From Bacteroides pyogenes (GTDB taxonomy: Bacteria; Bacteroidota; Bacteroidia; Bacteroidales; Bacteroidaceae), in the NCBI RefSeq assembly GCF_014196225.1, contig NZ_JACIDI010000011.1, forward strand, positions 18,091-82,090: a stretch of 64,000 nucleotides of DNA, given 5' to 3'. Below the pieces are notes generated by a model. The model had not been told where the DNA came from and did not search any database. It saw only the letters and a program-made list of their open reading frames with translations. The translations under genes were made by a program, and so were the position numbers. This document shows, in pieces, positions 1 to 10,501 of this stretch (position 1 is its first letter; each line of letters starts with the position of its first letter).

Positions 1-238
1 ACTTGACAGAAGAAGCCCTATTGTTTCTTGGAAGCGCAGTCGCCAGTCTCTTTGGGGGAACTTACTACTTAATTAACGAACTTCATCACTTCTCAAAAGC
101 TCGACTGTCTATCAATTTTACGGAAACAGTGACTTGACAGAAGAAGCCCTATTGTTTCTTGGAAGCGCAGTCGCCAGTCTCTTTGGGGGAACTTACTACT
201 TAATTAACGAACTTCATCACTTCTCAAAAGATCGACTG
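1..238. repeat. Direct repeat, ~107 bp in two copies offset by 131 bp
   Basis: Bases 1-107 recur at 132-238 with a single difference (c at 100, a at 231). A shorter third echo lies at about 280-322: it shares TTCTCAAAAG, a CGAxTG motif and a TCAxTTTTxCGGA block with the first copy. No convincing ORF crosses the repeats, so bases 1-331 hold only this repeat, just beyond the dnaJ stop codon. The first copy may extend past the window edge. Function unknown. Confidence 0.9.
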
Positions 239-331
239 CAAAGCAGACGGAGCACAACCACCGGACCAACTTAACCGGTTTCATCTGTTCTCAAAAGCCC
301 GATTGCCCGTCACTTTTGCGGAGGTTATTGT

Positions 332-1510
332 TTAATCGAAGAAGCTTTTGAATTTCTTGAAAATCTTTTCCTTTACCGATCCGCTTGGTTTGAAGCTGTC
401 GGAATCGTCCCACTTCTCAAGTGTGCTCTTTTCTTCCTTACTCAAGGTTTCCGGCACATAGATACTGATGTTTACCAACAAATCGCCCGTTCCGTAGCCG
501 TTTACGCTGGGGAGTCCTTTGCCGCGAAGGCGAAGCACTTTGCCCGGTTGCGTACCGGAGTCGATTTTTACTTTAACCTTGCCGTCGATGGTGGGAATTT
601 CTACCGCGCCGCCCAACGCTGCCGTCGGGAAACTGAGCAGAAGATTGTATATCAGGTCGTTTTCATCGCGGATCAATTCCGGATGTGTTTCTTCTTCCAC
701 CAATATCAACAAATCGCCCGGAATACCGTTTTGCTTGCCGGCATTTCCTTTGCCTCCCATAGAAAGCTGCATGCCTTCCGCCACTCCGGCGGGTATTTTT
801 ACCGTTACCACTTCTTCGCCATAAACGATACCTTCGCCTCCACACTCTTTGCATTTGTTCTTGATGACTTTTCCTCCACCGTTACAAGTGGGGCAGGTGG
901 ATCGGGTTTGCATGGTTCCCAGAATGGTTTGCTGATTGCGGATCACTGTTCCGCTGCCTTTACAAGTCGGGCACGTTTCGGAACCGCCGTCGCCTTCCGC
1001 TCCGCTTCCGTGACAGTGATTGCAGGACACATATTTTTTCAGTTTGAATTTCTTCTCTACTCCTGTGGAAATCTCCTTCAGTGTCAGCTTCACCTTCACG
1101 CGAAGATCGCTTCCGCGATGCCGGCGTTGTTGAGCGCTTCCGCCTCCGAATCCTCCGAATCCGCTGAAGCCCCCGCCGAATCCGCCACGCCCTCCGAAGA
1201 TGTCGCCGAACATGGAGAAGATGTCGTCCATAGACATTCCTTCGCCTCCGAATCCTCCGAACGGACCGCCATTACCCGCAGCTCCGCTCATTCCGGCGTG
1301 TCCGAACTGGTCATAGCGCGCCCGTTTGTCCGGGTTGCTCAAGGCATCATAGGCTTCTGCCGCCTCTTTGAACTTCTCTTCCGCCGCTTTGTCGCCCGGA
1401 TTCTTATCGGGGTGGTATTGAATCGCTTTTTTACGATAAGCTTTTTTAATTTCTTCTACTGTGGCGGTCTTAGAGACCTCCAGCACTTCATAATAATCTC
1501 TTTTTGCCAT
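332..1510 (-). CDS. dnaJ: Chaperone protein DnaJ (Hsp40)
   Basis: Cytosolic co-chaperone that delivers unfolded clients to DnaK and stimulates its ATPase. The 392-residue product has the full type I layout: J domain (about 1-70) with the HPD motif at 33-35, a Gly/Phe-rich stretch to about residue 130, four zinc-binding CxxCxGxG repeats ([32 protein letters not shown]; roughly 160-230), and a C-terminal substrate-binding region. Length is normal for the family. It lies 54 bp downstream of grpE on the same strand, so the two are probably co-transcribed from the grpE promoter. dnaK is not in this window. Confidence 0.98.
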   Translation of the reverse strand: MAKRDYYEVLEVSKTATVEEIKKAYRKKAIQYHPDKNPGDKAAEEKFKEAAEAYDALSNPDKRARYDQFGHAGMSGAAGNGGPFGGFGGEGMSMDDIFSMFGDIFGGRGGFGGGFSGFGGFGGGSAQQRRHRGSDLRVKVKLTLKEISTGVEKKFKLKKYVSCNHCHGSGAEGDGGSETCPTCKGSGTVIRNQQTILGTMQTRSTCPTCNGGGKVIKNKCKECGGEGIVYGEEVVTVKIPAGVAEGMQLSMGGKGNAGKQNGIPGDLLILVEEETHPELIRDENDLIYNLLLSFPTAALGGAVEIPTIDGKVKVKIDSGTQPGKVLRLRGKGLPSVNGYGTGDLLVNISIYVPETLSKEEKSTLEKWDDSDSFKPSGSVKEKIFKKFKSFFD

Positions 1511-1564
1511 TTTTTATTCAGTTATGGGAAAATTCAACGTATCGTTCGATACCAATCAGCTTAT

Positions 1565-2146
1565 TTACTCTCCGACTACTACTTTCGAATGACGGATAAC
1601 CTTGTCATTCAACGTGTAACCGGTTTGTACACAATCCAGAATTTTCCCTTTCAACTCTTCCGAAGGCGCGGGGATTACGGCGATTGCCTCATGGTAATCG
1701 GTGTCCAGCGGCTGCTCTTTCGTATCTATCACCTTTACTCCGTTCTGCCCGAGGGTAGCCATGAGTTTGTTGTAGATCAGCCCGACTCCTTCTTTCACGG
1801 CAGCTACGTCCGTAGCGGTTTCCATTGTTTTGATGGCGCGTTCAAAGTCGTCGATCACCGGAAGAATACTGCCGATACTCTTTTCGCTGCCGTTCAGTAT
1901 CAGTTCGGCCTTTTCTTTGAGGGTGCGTTTGCGGTAATTGTCGAATTCGGCGGACAAGCGCAAGAACTTATCTTTTTGCTCTTCAATGATGGCCTGAGCC
2001 TCTTCCAATTCTTTTTCCAACTCTTCTTCGCGGGTCAACGGGATTTGTTCTTCCGTTTGTTGGTCTTGCGTCTCTTCTGCGGCTGCATCGCGGGTTTCCT
2101 CAACGTTCAGCTCTTCTTCTCTCACTTTTTTTTCTTTTGGATCCAT
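1565..2146 (-). CDS. grpE: Nucleotide exchange factor GrpE
   Basis: GrpE releases ADP from DnaK and so resets the Hsp70 cycle. The 193-residue protein has the usual layout: a charged, Glu-rich N-terminal tail, a long helical coiled-coil region (about 35-75), and a C-terminal beta domain that ends with the typical TGYTLNDKVIRHSKVVV-type motif. It is the first gene of a grpE-dnaJ pair. A TAnnTTTG box lies about 80 bp upstream. No CIRCE element was seen in the leader. Confidence 0.97.
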   Translation of the reverse strand: MDPKEKKVREEELNVEETRDAAAEETQDQQTEEQIPLTREEELEKELEEAQAIIEEQKDKFLRLSAEFDNYRKRTLKEKAELILNGSEKSIGSILPVIDDFERAIKTMETATDVAAVKEGVGLIYNKLMATLGQNGVKVIDTKEQPLDTDYHEAIAVIPAPSEELKGKILDCVQTGYTLNDKVIRHSKVVVGE

Positions 2147-2225
2147 ATCTTGATTTTCTTTTATTCATGCTATTGCTCTTCAGCAAAAACTTTGCCATTT
2201 TGGCTTCCCTGCTCGAAAAACGCCG

Positions 2226-2233
2226 CAAAGGTA
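2226..2233 (-). promoter_or_regulatory. Bacteroides -7 box for grpE-dnaJ
   Basis: The minus strand reads TACCTTTG, a match to the Bacteroides -7 consensus TAnnTTTG, about 80 bp before the grpE ATG. A clear -33 TTTG is not seen. Inferred from position and consensus. Confidence 0.6.
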
Positions 2234-2289
2234 ATATTTTTATGTCAGATTGGCACATACCTTATGGTTCATTATTCATTTTAAATGAC

Positions 2290-2297
2290 TACCTTTG
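2290..2297 (+). promoter_or_regulatory. Bacteroides -7 box for the ABC-F gene
   Basis: TACCTTTG lies 47 bp upstream of the ABC-F start codon and is divergent from the grpE promoter. Consensus match only. Confidence 0.6.
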
Positions 2298-2332
2298 CCG
2301 GCTCAAACAGAAAACAGTCAATAGTAAAATAG

Positions 2333-3961
<1,629 letters not shown>

Positions 3962-3977
3962 CGATGCCGGCGGAACG

Positions 3978-4054
3978 GAGCCTTTGTTCGGAGCGGACGG
4001 AGGCTCTGTTTCACTGAAAAGGAGCTTTTGTTTGGAATAAACAGAAGCTCTGTT
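3978..4054 (+). terminator. Two hairpins followed by TGTTT after the ABC-F gene
   Basis: Hairpin 1 pairs GAGCCT (3978-3983) with AGGCTC (4001-4006). Hairpin 2 pairs GAGCTTTTGTTT (4022-4033) with AAACAGAAGCTC (4039-4050), with one mismatch. Both are followed by TGTTT. They may weakly terminate transcription of the ABC-F gene and resemble the stronger hairpin at 4329-4361. Confidence 0.45.
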
Positions 4055-4059
4055 TGATT

Positions 4060-4341
4060 GAAGTTAAGCGTTTGCCGAAATAATCTGAAAATTTTCACCG
4101 AACTGAAAGCAGATTATACGGGGCTTTACGGTAATGCTGATGAAAACAACCGGAAATTCCGTTTAGCAGAAAAGAGACTCTTTGTTTGAAGAAGCAGTGT
4201 TTCTATATTAGGTGAAGCTGATCGTTTGCCGAAATATTCTGAAAATTTTCACTGAACTGAAAGCAGATTATACGGGGCTTTGCGGTAATCTTGCTGAAAA
4301 AAAACCGGGAATTCCGTTTAACCGAAAAGGGTTCCTTTGTT
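4060..4341. repeat. Direct repeat, two ~128-bp copies offset by 154 bp
   Basis: The segments 4060-4187 and 4214-4341 align over almost their full length. They share blocks such as CGTTTGCCGAAATA, CTGAAAATTTTCAC and GAAAGCAGATTATACGGGGC, and both end in TTCCGTTTA followed by a GAAAAG-led stretch. The right end of copy B forms the left arm of the terminator at 4329-4361. With the two hairpins this accounts for the whole 3962-4397 gap. No gene is seen there. Confidence 0.85.
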
Positions 4342-4366
4342 CAGCCGGAACAAAGGAACCCTTTTT
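4325..4366. terminator. Bidirectional terminator between the ABC-F gene and the LRR gene
   Basis: A perfect 14-bp stem (4329-4342 with 4348-4361) and 5-nt loop are flanked by AAAA on the left and TTTTT on the right. It could stop transcription in either direction between two convergent genes. Confidence 0.85.
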
Positions 4367-4397
4367 ATTGGTCTGCTGCATCAGACGCGTGCGGATG

Positions 4398-5447
4398 CTA
4401 TTTCTTGTAAATCAACTTACTGCCCGTTTCGCTTCCGAACAAGTTGTCGCCCAGCGTGGTAATCTGCTTTCCCGTCACCAATACATGGCGCAGGTTGTCG
4501 CATCCGATAAAAGCGCCGTATTCGATGGCCGTCACTTCGGGCGGGAGCGTCAATGTTCCGCAAAGCCGCCCGCAATTGCTGAATACGCGCTGGCCGATGG
4601 ATTTGAGGTGTTTCGGAAGTTTTACCCTCAGCAGATACTTTTTCTGCGCGAACGTGAAGTCGGGGATGACCGTCGCATTTGTACGTTCCATGTCGATGGC
4701 AACCAGATTGGGCATATAGTCGCGAATCAGTTTGAAGTCGGCATTGTCGAGCTTGCCTTCCACCGTCAGGAAATTAATAGCTTTCGGCTGCAACCCTGCT
4801 TTTAAGATCGATTCTTCCAGCGTTCCCATCATTCCCACCCGCAATGTTGCCTCTACAGGTTCTCCTTCGATGAAGGCGAAAGATTCCCACCGGTTCTTGT
4901 TGCGATACGCGTCGCTACTGCCGAGCGGTACGAAGATGGCCGTCACACTGTCTGCCAATGCCTCAGGAAGCAGGTTGGGAGGTGTCTTTTTACGTATCTG
5001 GCAGATCTTCAGGCGGGTGCATCCTTTGAAAGCGGCGTCTTCGATGTTCCGGATTTTCTCCGACAGTATCACCTTTTCCAGCGTCTCCTTTCCTTTGGTT
5101 GCCCCGTCTTTCACGTCCGAGAAAGCGTAGGCGGGTATGAAGTTGGGCATGTAGATGTAGAACTTGCCGTCGGGGTAAGTACCCGATTTGCCGGCGTACA
5201 TTTTGATTTCGGCATTGGAAATGTCGAGAACTTTCAGTTGCGCGAACTCATCGCGCAGATGCCTGAAGTCTTCGGCATTCAGTTTGCCGGTGAGCGTCAG
5301 ATGCGTGATGCTGTTGGCTTCCGCCTCCGTCATCATCGAAATCAAAGTTCCGGGTTTGCTCACATAAAAGGTCTTGCTCGTTTGAGCGGAGATGCCTATC
5401 GCACCGGTTGCCAGTAGCAGGCTCGTCAATAATTGCTTAATAGTCAT
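4398..5447 (-). CDS. BspA-type leucine-rich-repeat secreted protein
   Basis: A 349-residue exported protein. The N-terminus is a signal peptide (hydrophobic segment ending near ISAQ, about residues 6-21). The body has the irregular LRR_5 (BspA-like) pattern, with units such as AFKGCTRL, VFSNCGRL and AFIGCDNL preceded by short L/I-rich strands. In Bacteroidales such proteins are mostly surface-associated or periplasmic and of unknown ligand. No membrane anchor or sorting domain is seen at the C-terminus. It stands alone between a terminator and a divergent promoter. Function not assigned. Confidence 0.75.
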   Translation of the reverse strand: MTIKQLLTSLLLATGAIGISAQTSKTFYVSKPGTLISMMTEAEANSITHLTLTGKLNAEDFRHLRDEFAQLKVLDISNAEIKMYAGKSGTYPDGKFYIYMPNFIPAYAFSDVKDGATKGKETLEKVILSEKIRNIEDAAFKGCTRLKICQIRKKTPPNLLPEALADSVTAIFVPLGSSDAYRNKNRWESFAFIEGEPVEATLRVGMMGTLEESILKAGLQPKAINFLTVEGKLDNADFKLIRDYMPNLVAIDMERTNATVIPDFTFAQKKYLLRVKLPKHLKSIGQRVFSNCGRLCGTLTLPPEVTAIEYGAFIGCDNLRHVLVTGKQITTLGDNLFGSETGSKLIYKK

Positions 5448-5469
5448 GATAATAAGATTCTTTTACACG

Positions 5470-5477
5470 CAAATATA
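5470..5477 (-). promoter_or_regulatory. -7 box for the LRR protein gene
   Basis: The minus strand reads TATATTTG (TAnnTTTG), 22 bp upstream of the ATG. Confidence 0.55.
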
Positions 5478-5519
5478 AGAAAAATAGGGAAGAAGTAGCG
5501 GTTTTTTGCGTTTTATATC

Positions 5520-5527
5520 TATTTTTG
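5520..5527 (+). promoter_or_regulatory. -7 box for the CPBP protease gene
   Basis: TATTTTTG matches TAnnTTTG. Transcription would start near 5534, which excludes an upstream TTG at 5525 as start codon and supports the ATG at 5552. Confidence 0.55.
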
Positions 5528-5551
5528 CGATTTAATAAACTTAACTCTGAC

Positions 5552-6436
5552 ATGGAAGAGACCGAAAGAAAGAAACTCGTATCCGGAAAGTTTGCCGTAT
5601 GTATTTATTTAGCGGCTTTTATGGTGTTGCTATTCGTCTGCTCTTTGTTTTACGGCGGTATAGCCGGCGGAATCCTGCTTCTGCTGAAGGAAAACCCGGA
5701 GAATAGCGACAGCCTTTGGGTATTGTTCGTAATGGAAATAGCCCTGCTGCTGGCGGTGCTTACTTCGGTTGCCGTATTGCTTAGGATGGAGCAACGGGGA
5801 TTTTCCGAACTCGGACTTTCGGTCAAAGGACGCGCCGCCGACATCGGATACGGCATGCTGATGGCTTTGTCGATATACGCCATAGGCTTCGGTCTCTGCC
5901 TCGTTACCGGTGAAGTCGAAGTGGCAGGGGTGCATTTCTCCCTCTTGTCCCTGATCGCTTCGTGGGGTTTCTATCTGTTGGTGGCGCTGGCGGAGGAGAT
6001 CATGGCGCGCGGCTATCTGCTGGGGATGATGCTGAGGCACAACGTAAACAGGTTTCTTGCCCTCTTTATCTCCTCGCTGCTATTCAGCCTGTTGCATATG
6101 TTCAATCCTAACTTTGGCCTGCTGCCGATGATCAACCTCGTGCTTGCGGGTTCCCTGCTCGGAGCTTCTTTTCTTTACACCCGCAACCTCTGGTTTCCCA
6201 TTTCTCTGCATCTTTTCTGGAATTGGCTGCAAGGTCCCGTGCTCGGTTATCAGGTGAGCGGCAATGAGAGGGAGGGTATACTTGACCTGCATCTGCCTCA
6301 AGAAACGGTGTGGAACGGCGGATCCTTCGGTTTCGAAGGATCGCTTATTTGCACCGTGCTGATGATTCTGGGCACGGCCGTCATCGTTCTTTGGGGAGAA
6401 AAGCGGCTACTCCTGCGGCACACCCGCCATGCTTAG
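5552..6436 (+). CDS. CPBP family intramembrane metalloprotease (CAAX protease-related)
   Basis: A 294-residue polytopic inner-membrane protein with about eight hydrophobic segments. It carries the CPBP (Abi) motifs: EExxxR (AEEIMARGY, about 147-155), a following membrane segment with LLHMFNPN, and HxxxN (SLHLFWNW). These residues form the active site in Rce1-like glutamyl/metal proteases. The substrate cannot be told; bacterial members have been linked to peptide maturation, immunity and stress. The ATG at 5552 is chosen because a TAnnTTTG box overlaps the in-frame TTG upstream. Its last 30 bp overlap the convergent tex gene. Confidence 0.88.
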   Translation: MEETERKKLVSGKFAVCIYLAAFMVLLFVCSLFYGGIAGGILLLLKENPENSDSLWVLFVMEIALLLAVLTSVAVLLRMEQRGFSELGLSVKGRAADIGYGMLMALSIYAIGFGLCLVTGEVEVAGVHFSLLSLIASWGFYLLVALAEEIMARGYLLGMMLRHNVNRFLALFISSLLFSLLHMFNPNFGLLPMINLVLAGSLLGASFLYTRNLWFPISLHLFWNWLQGPVLGYQVSGNEREGILDLHLPQETVWNGGSFGFEGSLICTVLMILGTAVIVLWGEKRLLLRHTRHA

Positions 6437-8539
6437 CCGGATACGCTTACGTTCGGCATCGATGCCTATCACTTTCACCATCACGTGCTGATGGATGGAT
6501 ACCACTTCAGTGGGGTCGGAAACGAAACGCTCCGCCATTTCAGACAAGTGTACCAGCCCGTTTTCTTTGATTCCTATATCCACGAAAGCGCCGAAGTTCG
6601 TAATGTTGCCTACGATGCCCGGAAGAATCATTCCTTCGCGAAGGTCGTTCAACGTGCGGACATTCTTATCGAATTCGAACACTTTGATAGCCTTGCGCGG
6701 GTCGCGTCCCGGCTTGTCGAGCTCCTGCATAATGTCTTGTAAGGTAGGCAGCCCCACCGCAGGAGTGATGTAATCGGATATGTTTATCTTCCGGCGAAGC
6801 TCTTTATCTGCGATCAACTCGGCGACCGTACATTTCAGGTCGGCCGCCATCTGCTCCACGATGCAATAGCTCTCGGGATGCACGGCGGTGTTGTCCAGCG
6901 GATTCTTCGCCCCCGGAATGCGGAGGAAGCCCGCGCATTGTTCGAAAGACTTGGCTCCCATACGCGGCACTTTCATTAATGCCTTGCGCGAATCGAACGC
7001 TCCGTTTTCGGTGCGGTAGTCGACAATGTTCTGCGCCAGTTGCGGCCCTAATCCCGAAATGTACGTCAGCAAATGGCTGCTTGCCGTATTCAGGTTTACT
7101 CCTACCAAGTTCACACAGCTTTCTACCGTTTGGTCGAGCGCCTTTTTCAATTTATTTTGGTCTACGTCGTGCTGGTATTGTCCCACACCGATAGACTTCG
7201 GATCGATCTTCACCAGTTCCGCAAGCGGATCCATCAGGCGGCGTCCGATAGAAACCGCGCCGCGCACCGTGACGTCGTAGTCGGGAAATTCGTCGCGCGC
7301 CGTTTTCGATGCCGAATAAACTGAGGCTCCCTGTTCGCTCACTGCGAATACCGGAATCTGGCGGTCGAATGTCTGCCGGCGTATAAAGTCTTCGGTTTCG
7401 CGTCCGGCTGTTCCGTTGCCTATGGCTATAGCCTCTATGCGGTAGGCCTCCACCATTTTGCGGAGCCTCGACGCCGCTTCCCCTGTTTTGCCTACGGGAG
7501 GGTGGGGGTAGATGTTTTCGTTATGCAGAAGATTGCCTTGTTCATCCAGACAAACCGCCTTGCAGCCGGTGCGGAAACCGGGGTCGATGGCTAACACGCG
7601 CTTCTGGCCCAACGGAGACGCCAGAAGAAGCTGCCGCAAGTTCTCCGCGAATACGCGGATGGCTTCATCGTCGGCTTTCTCTTTCGACTGTCCGGCAAAT
7701 TCCGTTTCGATGGAAGGCTTGAGCAATCGTTTGTAAGCATCGGCAACCGCCTCGCTCACCTGGCGGCTGCATTCGTTGTCGCCACGAACGAACTGCCGCT
7801 CCAGACGCTCGGTGCAGGCATCGTCATCAGGATTTATGGAGACTCTGAGCAGGCCTTCCGATTCCGCCCGGCGAACGGCCAGCAAGCGGTGCGAAGAACA
7901 ACGTTTCAAGGGTTCGGAGAAGTCGAAGTAATCCCGGTATTTGACTGCTTCTTCCTCTTTTCCCTTCACCACCTTGGCGGTAATCGCGGCTTGCCTGCCG
8001 AATTGATGACGTACGGCGTTGCGCGCCCGTTCGTCTTCGTTCACCCGTTCGGCGATGATATCGCGCGCGCCTTTCAACGCGTCTTCGGCATCTTTCACCT
8101 CTCCTTTCACGAAAGCCGATATTTTTGCCGAGAGATTGCCCTCTCTTTGCAGCATCAATAGGGTAGCAAGCGGTTCCAAACCCTTCTGCCGGGCAATCTC
8201 CGCACGGGTTTTCCGCTTCGGCTTGAAAGGCAGATAAATGTCTTCCAACTCCGTCGGGCTCCATGTGTCGCGGATTCGTTTCTCGAGTTCCGCAGTCAGT
8301 TTGCCTTGTTGGTCGATGGTGCTCAACACGGTTTCTTTACGTTTGGCTATTTCGCATAGCTTATCGTATTGTTCTTTGATGTGCTCTATCTGCACTTCGT
8401 CCAGACCGCCCGTCGCTTCTTTCCGGTAACGGCTGATGAAAGGAACGGTAGCGCCTTCTTCCAGCAGGCGAAGGGTGTTTCCGACCTGCTTCTCCGCTAT
8501 GTTCAATGTCTCGGATATCTTTTGATGAAATAATTCCAT
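6407..8539 (-). CDS. tex: Tex family S1 RNA-binding protein
   Basis: A 710-residue cytosolic nucleic-acid-binding protein of the Tex/YhgF family, homologous to the core of eukaryotic Spt6 and connected with transcription in bacteria. Visible modules are a helical N-terminal region, a YqgF/RNase H-like fold starting at VLAIDPGFRTG, a helix-hairpin-helix region (GLGPQLAQNIVDYR and KVPRMGAKSFEQ), and a C-terminal S1 domain (GNITNFGAFVDIGIKENGLVH is its core). The ATG at 8539 is preferred over 8578, because the TAnnTTTG box lies at 8566-8573, so 8578 would fall outside the transcript. The 3' end overlaps the convergent protease gene by 30 bp. Confidence 0.95.
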   Translation of the reverse strand: MELFHQKISETLNIAEKQVGNTLRLLEEGATVPFISRYRKEATGGLDEVQIEHIKEQYDKLCEIAKRKETVLSTIDQQGKLTAELEKRIRDTWSPTELEDIYLPFKPKRKTRAEIARQKGLEPLATLLMLQREGNLSAKISAFVKGEVKDAEDALKGARDIIAERVNEDERARNAVRHQFGRQAAITAKVVKGKEEEAVKYRDYFDFSEPLKRCSSHRLLAVRRAESEGLLRVSINPDDDACTERLERQFVRGDNECSRQVSEAVADAYKRLLKPSIETEFAGQSKEKADDEAIRVFAENLRQLLLASPLGQKRVLAIDPGFRTGCKAVCLDEQGNLLHNENIYPHPPVGKTGEAASRLRKMVEAYRIEAIAIGNGTAGRETEDFIRRQTFDRQIPVFAVSEQGASVYSASKTARDEFPDYDVTVRGAVSIGRRLMDPLAELVKIDPKSIGVGQYQHDVDQNKLKKALDQTVESCVNLVGVNLNTASSHLLTYISGLGPQLAQNIVDYRTENGAFDSRKALMKVPRMGAKSFEQCAGFLRIPGAKNPLDNTAVHPESYCIVEQMAADLKCTVAELIADKELRRKINISDYITPAVGLPTLQDIMQELDKPGRDPRKAIKVFEFDKNVRTLNDLREGMILPGIVGNITNFGAFVDIGIKENGLVHLSEMAERFVSDPTEVVSIHQHVMVKVIGIDAERKRIRLSMAGVPQE

Positions 8540-8565
8540 AACGCTTTTTCTGTGTAAATGAATCA

Positions 8566-8573
8566 CAAAAGTA
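8566..8573 (-). promoter_or_regulatory. -7 box for tex
   Basis: The minus strand reads TACTTTTG, 27 bp upstream of the chosen tex ATG. It decides the start codon. Confidence 0.6.
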
Positions 8574-8605
8574 CGCATAAATCTTTTACGAACGGTAAGT
8601 TTGGT

Positions 8606-8613
8606 TATATTTG
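8606..8613 (+). promoter_or_regulatory. -7 box for the 5'-nucleotidase gene
   Basis: TATATTTG lies 49 bp before the ATG at 8663. Confidence 0.55.
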
Positions 8614-8662
8614 CGTTAGGTTTTTAATATTGATGAATCTCTGAATTGAAATTGATGATACG

Positions 8663-10408
8663 ATGAATCGAATAGCGTTTGTTTATCTCTGGCTGCTTTC
8701 TCTTGTGTTTACGGCGGCGGCGCAAGAAAGGACCGTGAATCTGAAAATAGTGCAGACGAGTGATGTCCACGGCAATTATTATCCTTATGATTTTATCACC
8801 CGCACGGGGTGGGAGGGCAGCCTTGCCCGCGTGCATTCTTTCGTGAAGCAGGAGCGGGAGTGCTATAAAGACAATTTGTTGCTGTTCGACAACGGAGATA
8901 TTCTGCAGGGGCAGCCTACGGCATACTACTATAATTTCATCGATACGGTTTCGCCGCATCTCTGTGCCGAAATAATGAACTATATGGGGTATGACGCCGG
9001 CAATATGGGAAACCATGATGTGGAAACCGGACATGCCGTGTTCGACCGTTGGGTGGGGAGCTGTCGGTTCCCCATATTGGGAGCCAACATAGTCGATTTG
9101 TCTACCGATGAACCGTATCTTCCTCCGTATAAAGTTTTCGAACGCGAAGGAGTGAAAGTCGCTCTTCTGGGCATGATTACTCCCGCCGTGCCGGTGTGGC
9201 TCCCCGAAAACTTATGGAAAGGACTGCGCTTTGACGATATGGAAGAAACCGCGCGCCGCTGGATGAACGTAATCCGGGAGAAGGAAAAACCGGATGTGGT
9301 GATCGGCCTGTTTCATGCGGGACAGCGGGAAGAGCCTCCGATGCCGGGAGAATGCAATGAGAACGCCTCGTTGCAAGTGGCGAGGAACGTGCCCGGATTC
9401 GACGTTGTGCTGATGGGACACGACCACATGCGGGAGTGCAGAAAGGTTGTAAATGTGGACGGCGATTCGGTGTTGGTGATGAATCCTGCCAACAATGCTC
9501 TGGTTGTGTCTGCCGTAAGCATCGCTTTGACGTTGGAAAACGGCAAAGTGAAGACCAAGAAAATAGAGGGAAGCCTTGCGGATATGAGGAATTACGAGGC
9601 GGACGAGGATTTTATGCGGTATTTCGACGGGCAATACCAAGCCGTCGGCAAGTTCGTTTCGAAGAAAATAGGAAAAGCCGAGAGAACGATATCCGCGCGT
9701 TCTGCCTTTTTCGGTCCTTCGAGCTTTGTAGACTTTATCCATTCCTTGCAGCTTGCCATCAGCGGAGCGGATATTTCGTTCGCGGCTCCGCTCTCGCCGA
9801 ACGCCGAAATAAAAAAGGGAGATTTATACGTCAGCGACATGTTCAACTTGTATAAGTACGAGAATCTGCTTTACGTGATGCGACTGTCGGGGCAGGAAAT
9901 CAAGGATTATCTGGAGGAGTCGTACTACTTGTGGACCAACCGGATGAACTCGCCCGACGACCATCTGTTGTGGTTTAAAGAGCCGCGTGGCAACGACTCT
10001 GCAAAGAGGTCGGCATTGCAGAACTACAGTTATAACTTCGATTCGGCGGCGGGTATCATTTATACGGTCGATGTCAGACAGCCTAAAGGAAAGAAAATAC
10101 ATATTGTCGGTATGGCGGACGGAACCCCGTTTTCTTTGGCCAAACATTATAAAGTGGCATTAAACTCGTATCGGGGAAACGGCGGAGGCGAATTATTGAC
10201 CAAAGGAGCGGGCATACCGAAGGAAGAACTTGACGAACGCAGGCTCTTTTCTACCGACAAGGACTTGAGGTTTTACCTGATGAAATACATCGAGAAAGCA
10301 GAAGTTGTCTCCCCCAAACCCTTAAATCATTGGAGGTTTATTCCTAAGGACTGGACGATTTCTGCCGCTAAGCGCGATTGCAAATACTTGTTCGATGATG
10401 GTCGATAA
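8663..10408 (+). CDS. Periplasmic 5'-nucleotidase / 2',3'-cyclic phosphodiesterase family protein
   Basis: A 581-residue exported metallophosphoesterase of the UshA/CpdB class. Signal peptide 1-20 (cleavage after TAAA). The calcineurin-like domain shows all metal motifs: TSDVHG (D34, H36), DNGDILQG, GNHD (about 115), FHAG and GHDH (about 251). The C-terminal half (about 320-530) matches the 5'-nucleotidase substrate-binding domain, with an NSYRGNGGG-type motif. It probably dephosphorylates nucleotides in the periplasm to salvage nucleosides and phosphate. Exact substrate (5'-NMP, cyclic NMP or other phosphoester) cannot be read from sequence. Confidence 0.9.
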   Translation: MNRIAFVYLWLLSLVFTAAAQERTVNLKIVQTSDVHGNYYPYDFITRTGWEGSLARVHSFVKQERECYKDNLLLFDNGDILQGQPTAYYYNFIDTVSPHLCAEIMNYMGYDAGNMGNHDVETGHAVFDRWVGSCRFPILGANIVDLSTDEPYLPPYKVFEREGVKVALLGMITPAVPVWLPENLWKGLRFDDMEETARRWMNVIREKEKPDVVIGLFHAGQREEPPMPGECNENASLQVARNVPGFDVVLMGHDHMRECRKVVNVDGDSVLVMNPANNALVVSAVSIALTLENGKVKTKKIEGSLADMRNYEADEDFMRYFDGQYQAVGKFVSKKIGKAERTISARSAFFGPSSFVDFIHSLQLAISGADISFAAPLSPNAEIKKGDLYVSDMFNLYKYENLLYVMRLSGQEIKDYLEESYYLWTNRMNSPDDHLLWFKEPRGNDSAKRSALQNYSYNFDSAAGIIYTVDVRQPKGKKIHIVGMADGTPFSLAKHYKVALNSYRGNGGGELLTKGAGIPKEELDERRLFSTDKDLRFYLMKYIEKAEVVSPKPLNHWRFIPKDWTISAAKRDCKYLFDDGR

Positions 10409-10474
10409 GCAGGCATAATTGTTCTTTTCGACCGGTAATCTCCTGTATGGGTAGGTCCCTAATTTTATTATTGG

Positions 10475-10482
10475 TATCTTTG
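10475..10482 (+). promoter_or_regulatory. -7 box for the AraC-family gene
   Basis: TATCTTTG lies 19 bp upstream of the ATG at 10502, so the leader is very short. Confidence 0.6.
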
Positions 10483-10501
10483 GCCTAAAAACCAAAAGTT
10501 T

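Noticed and set aside
548..2284. 578-codon plus-strand ORF over dnaJ and grpE
   Set aside because: It is the antisense of two certain chaperone genes, has biased low-complexity composition (Ser/Ala-Glu runs opposite the Gly-rich region) and no recognisable domain.
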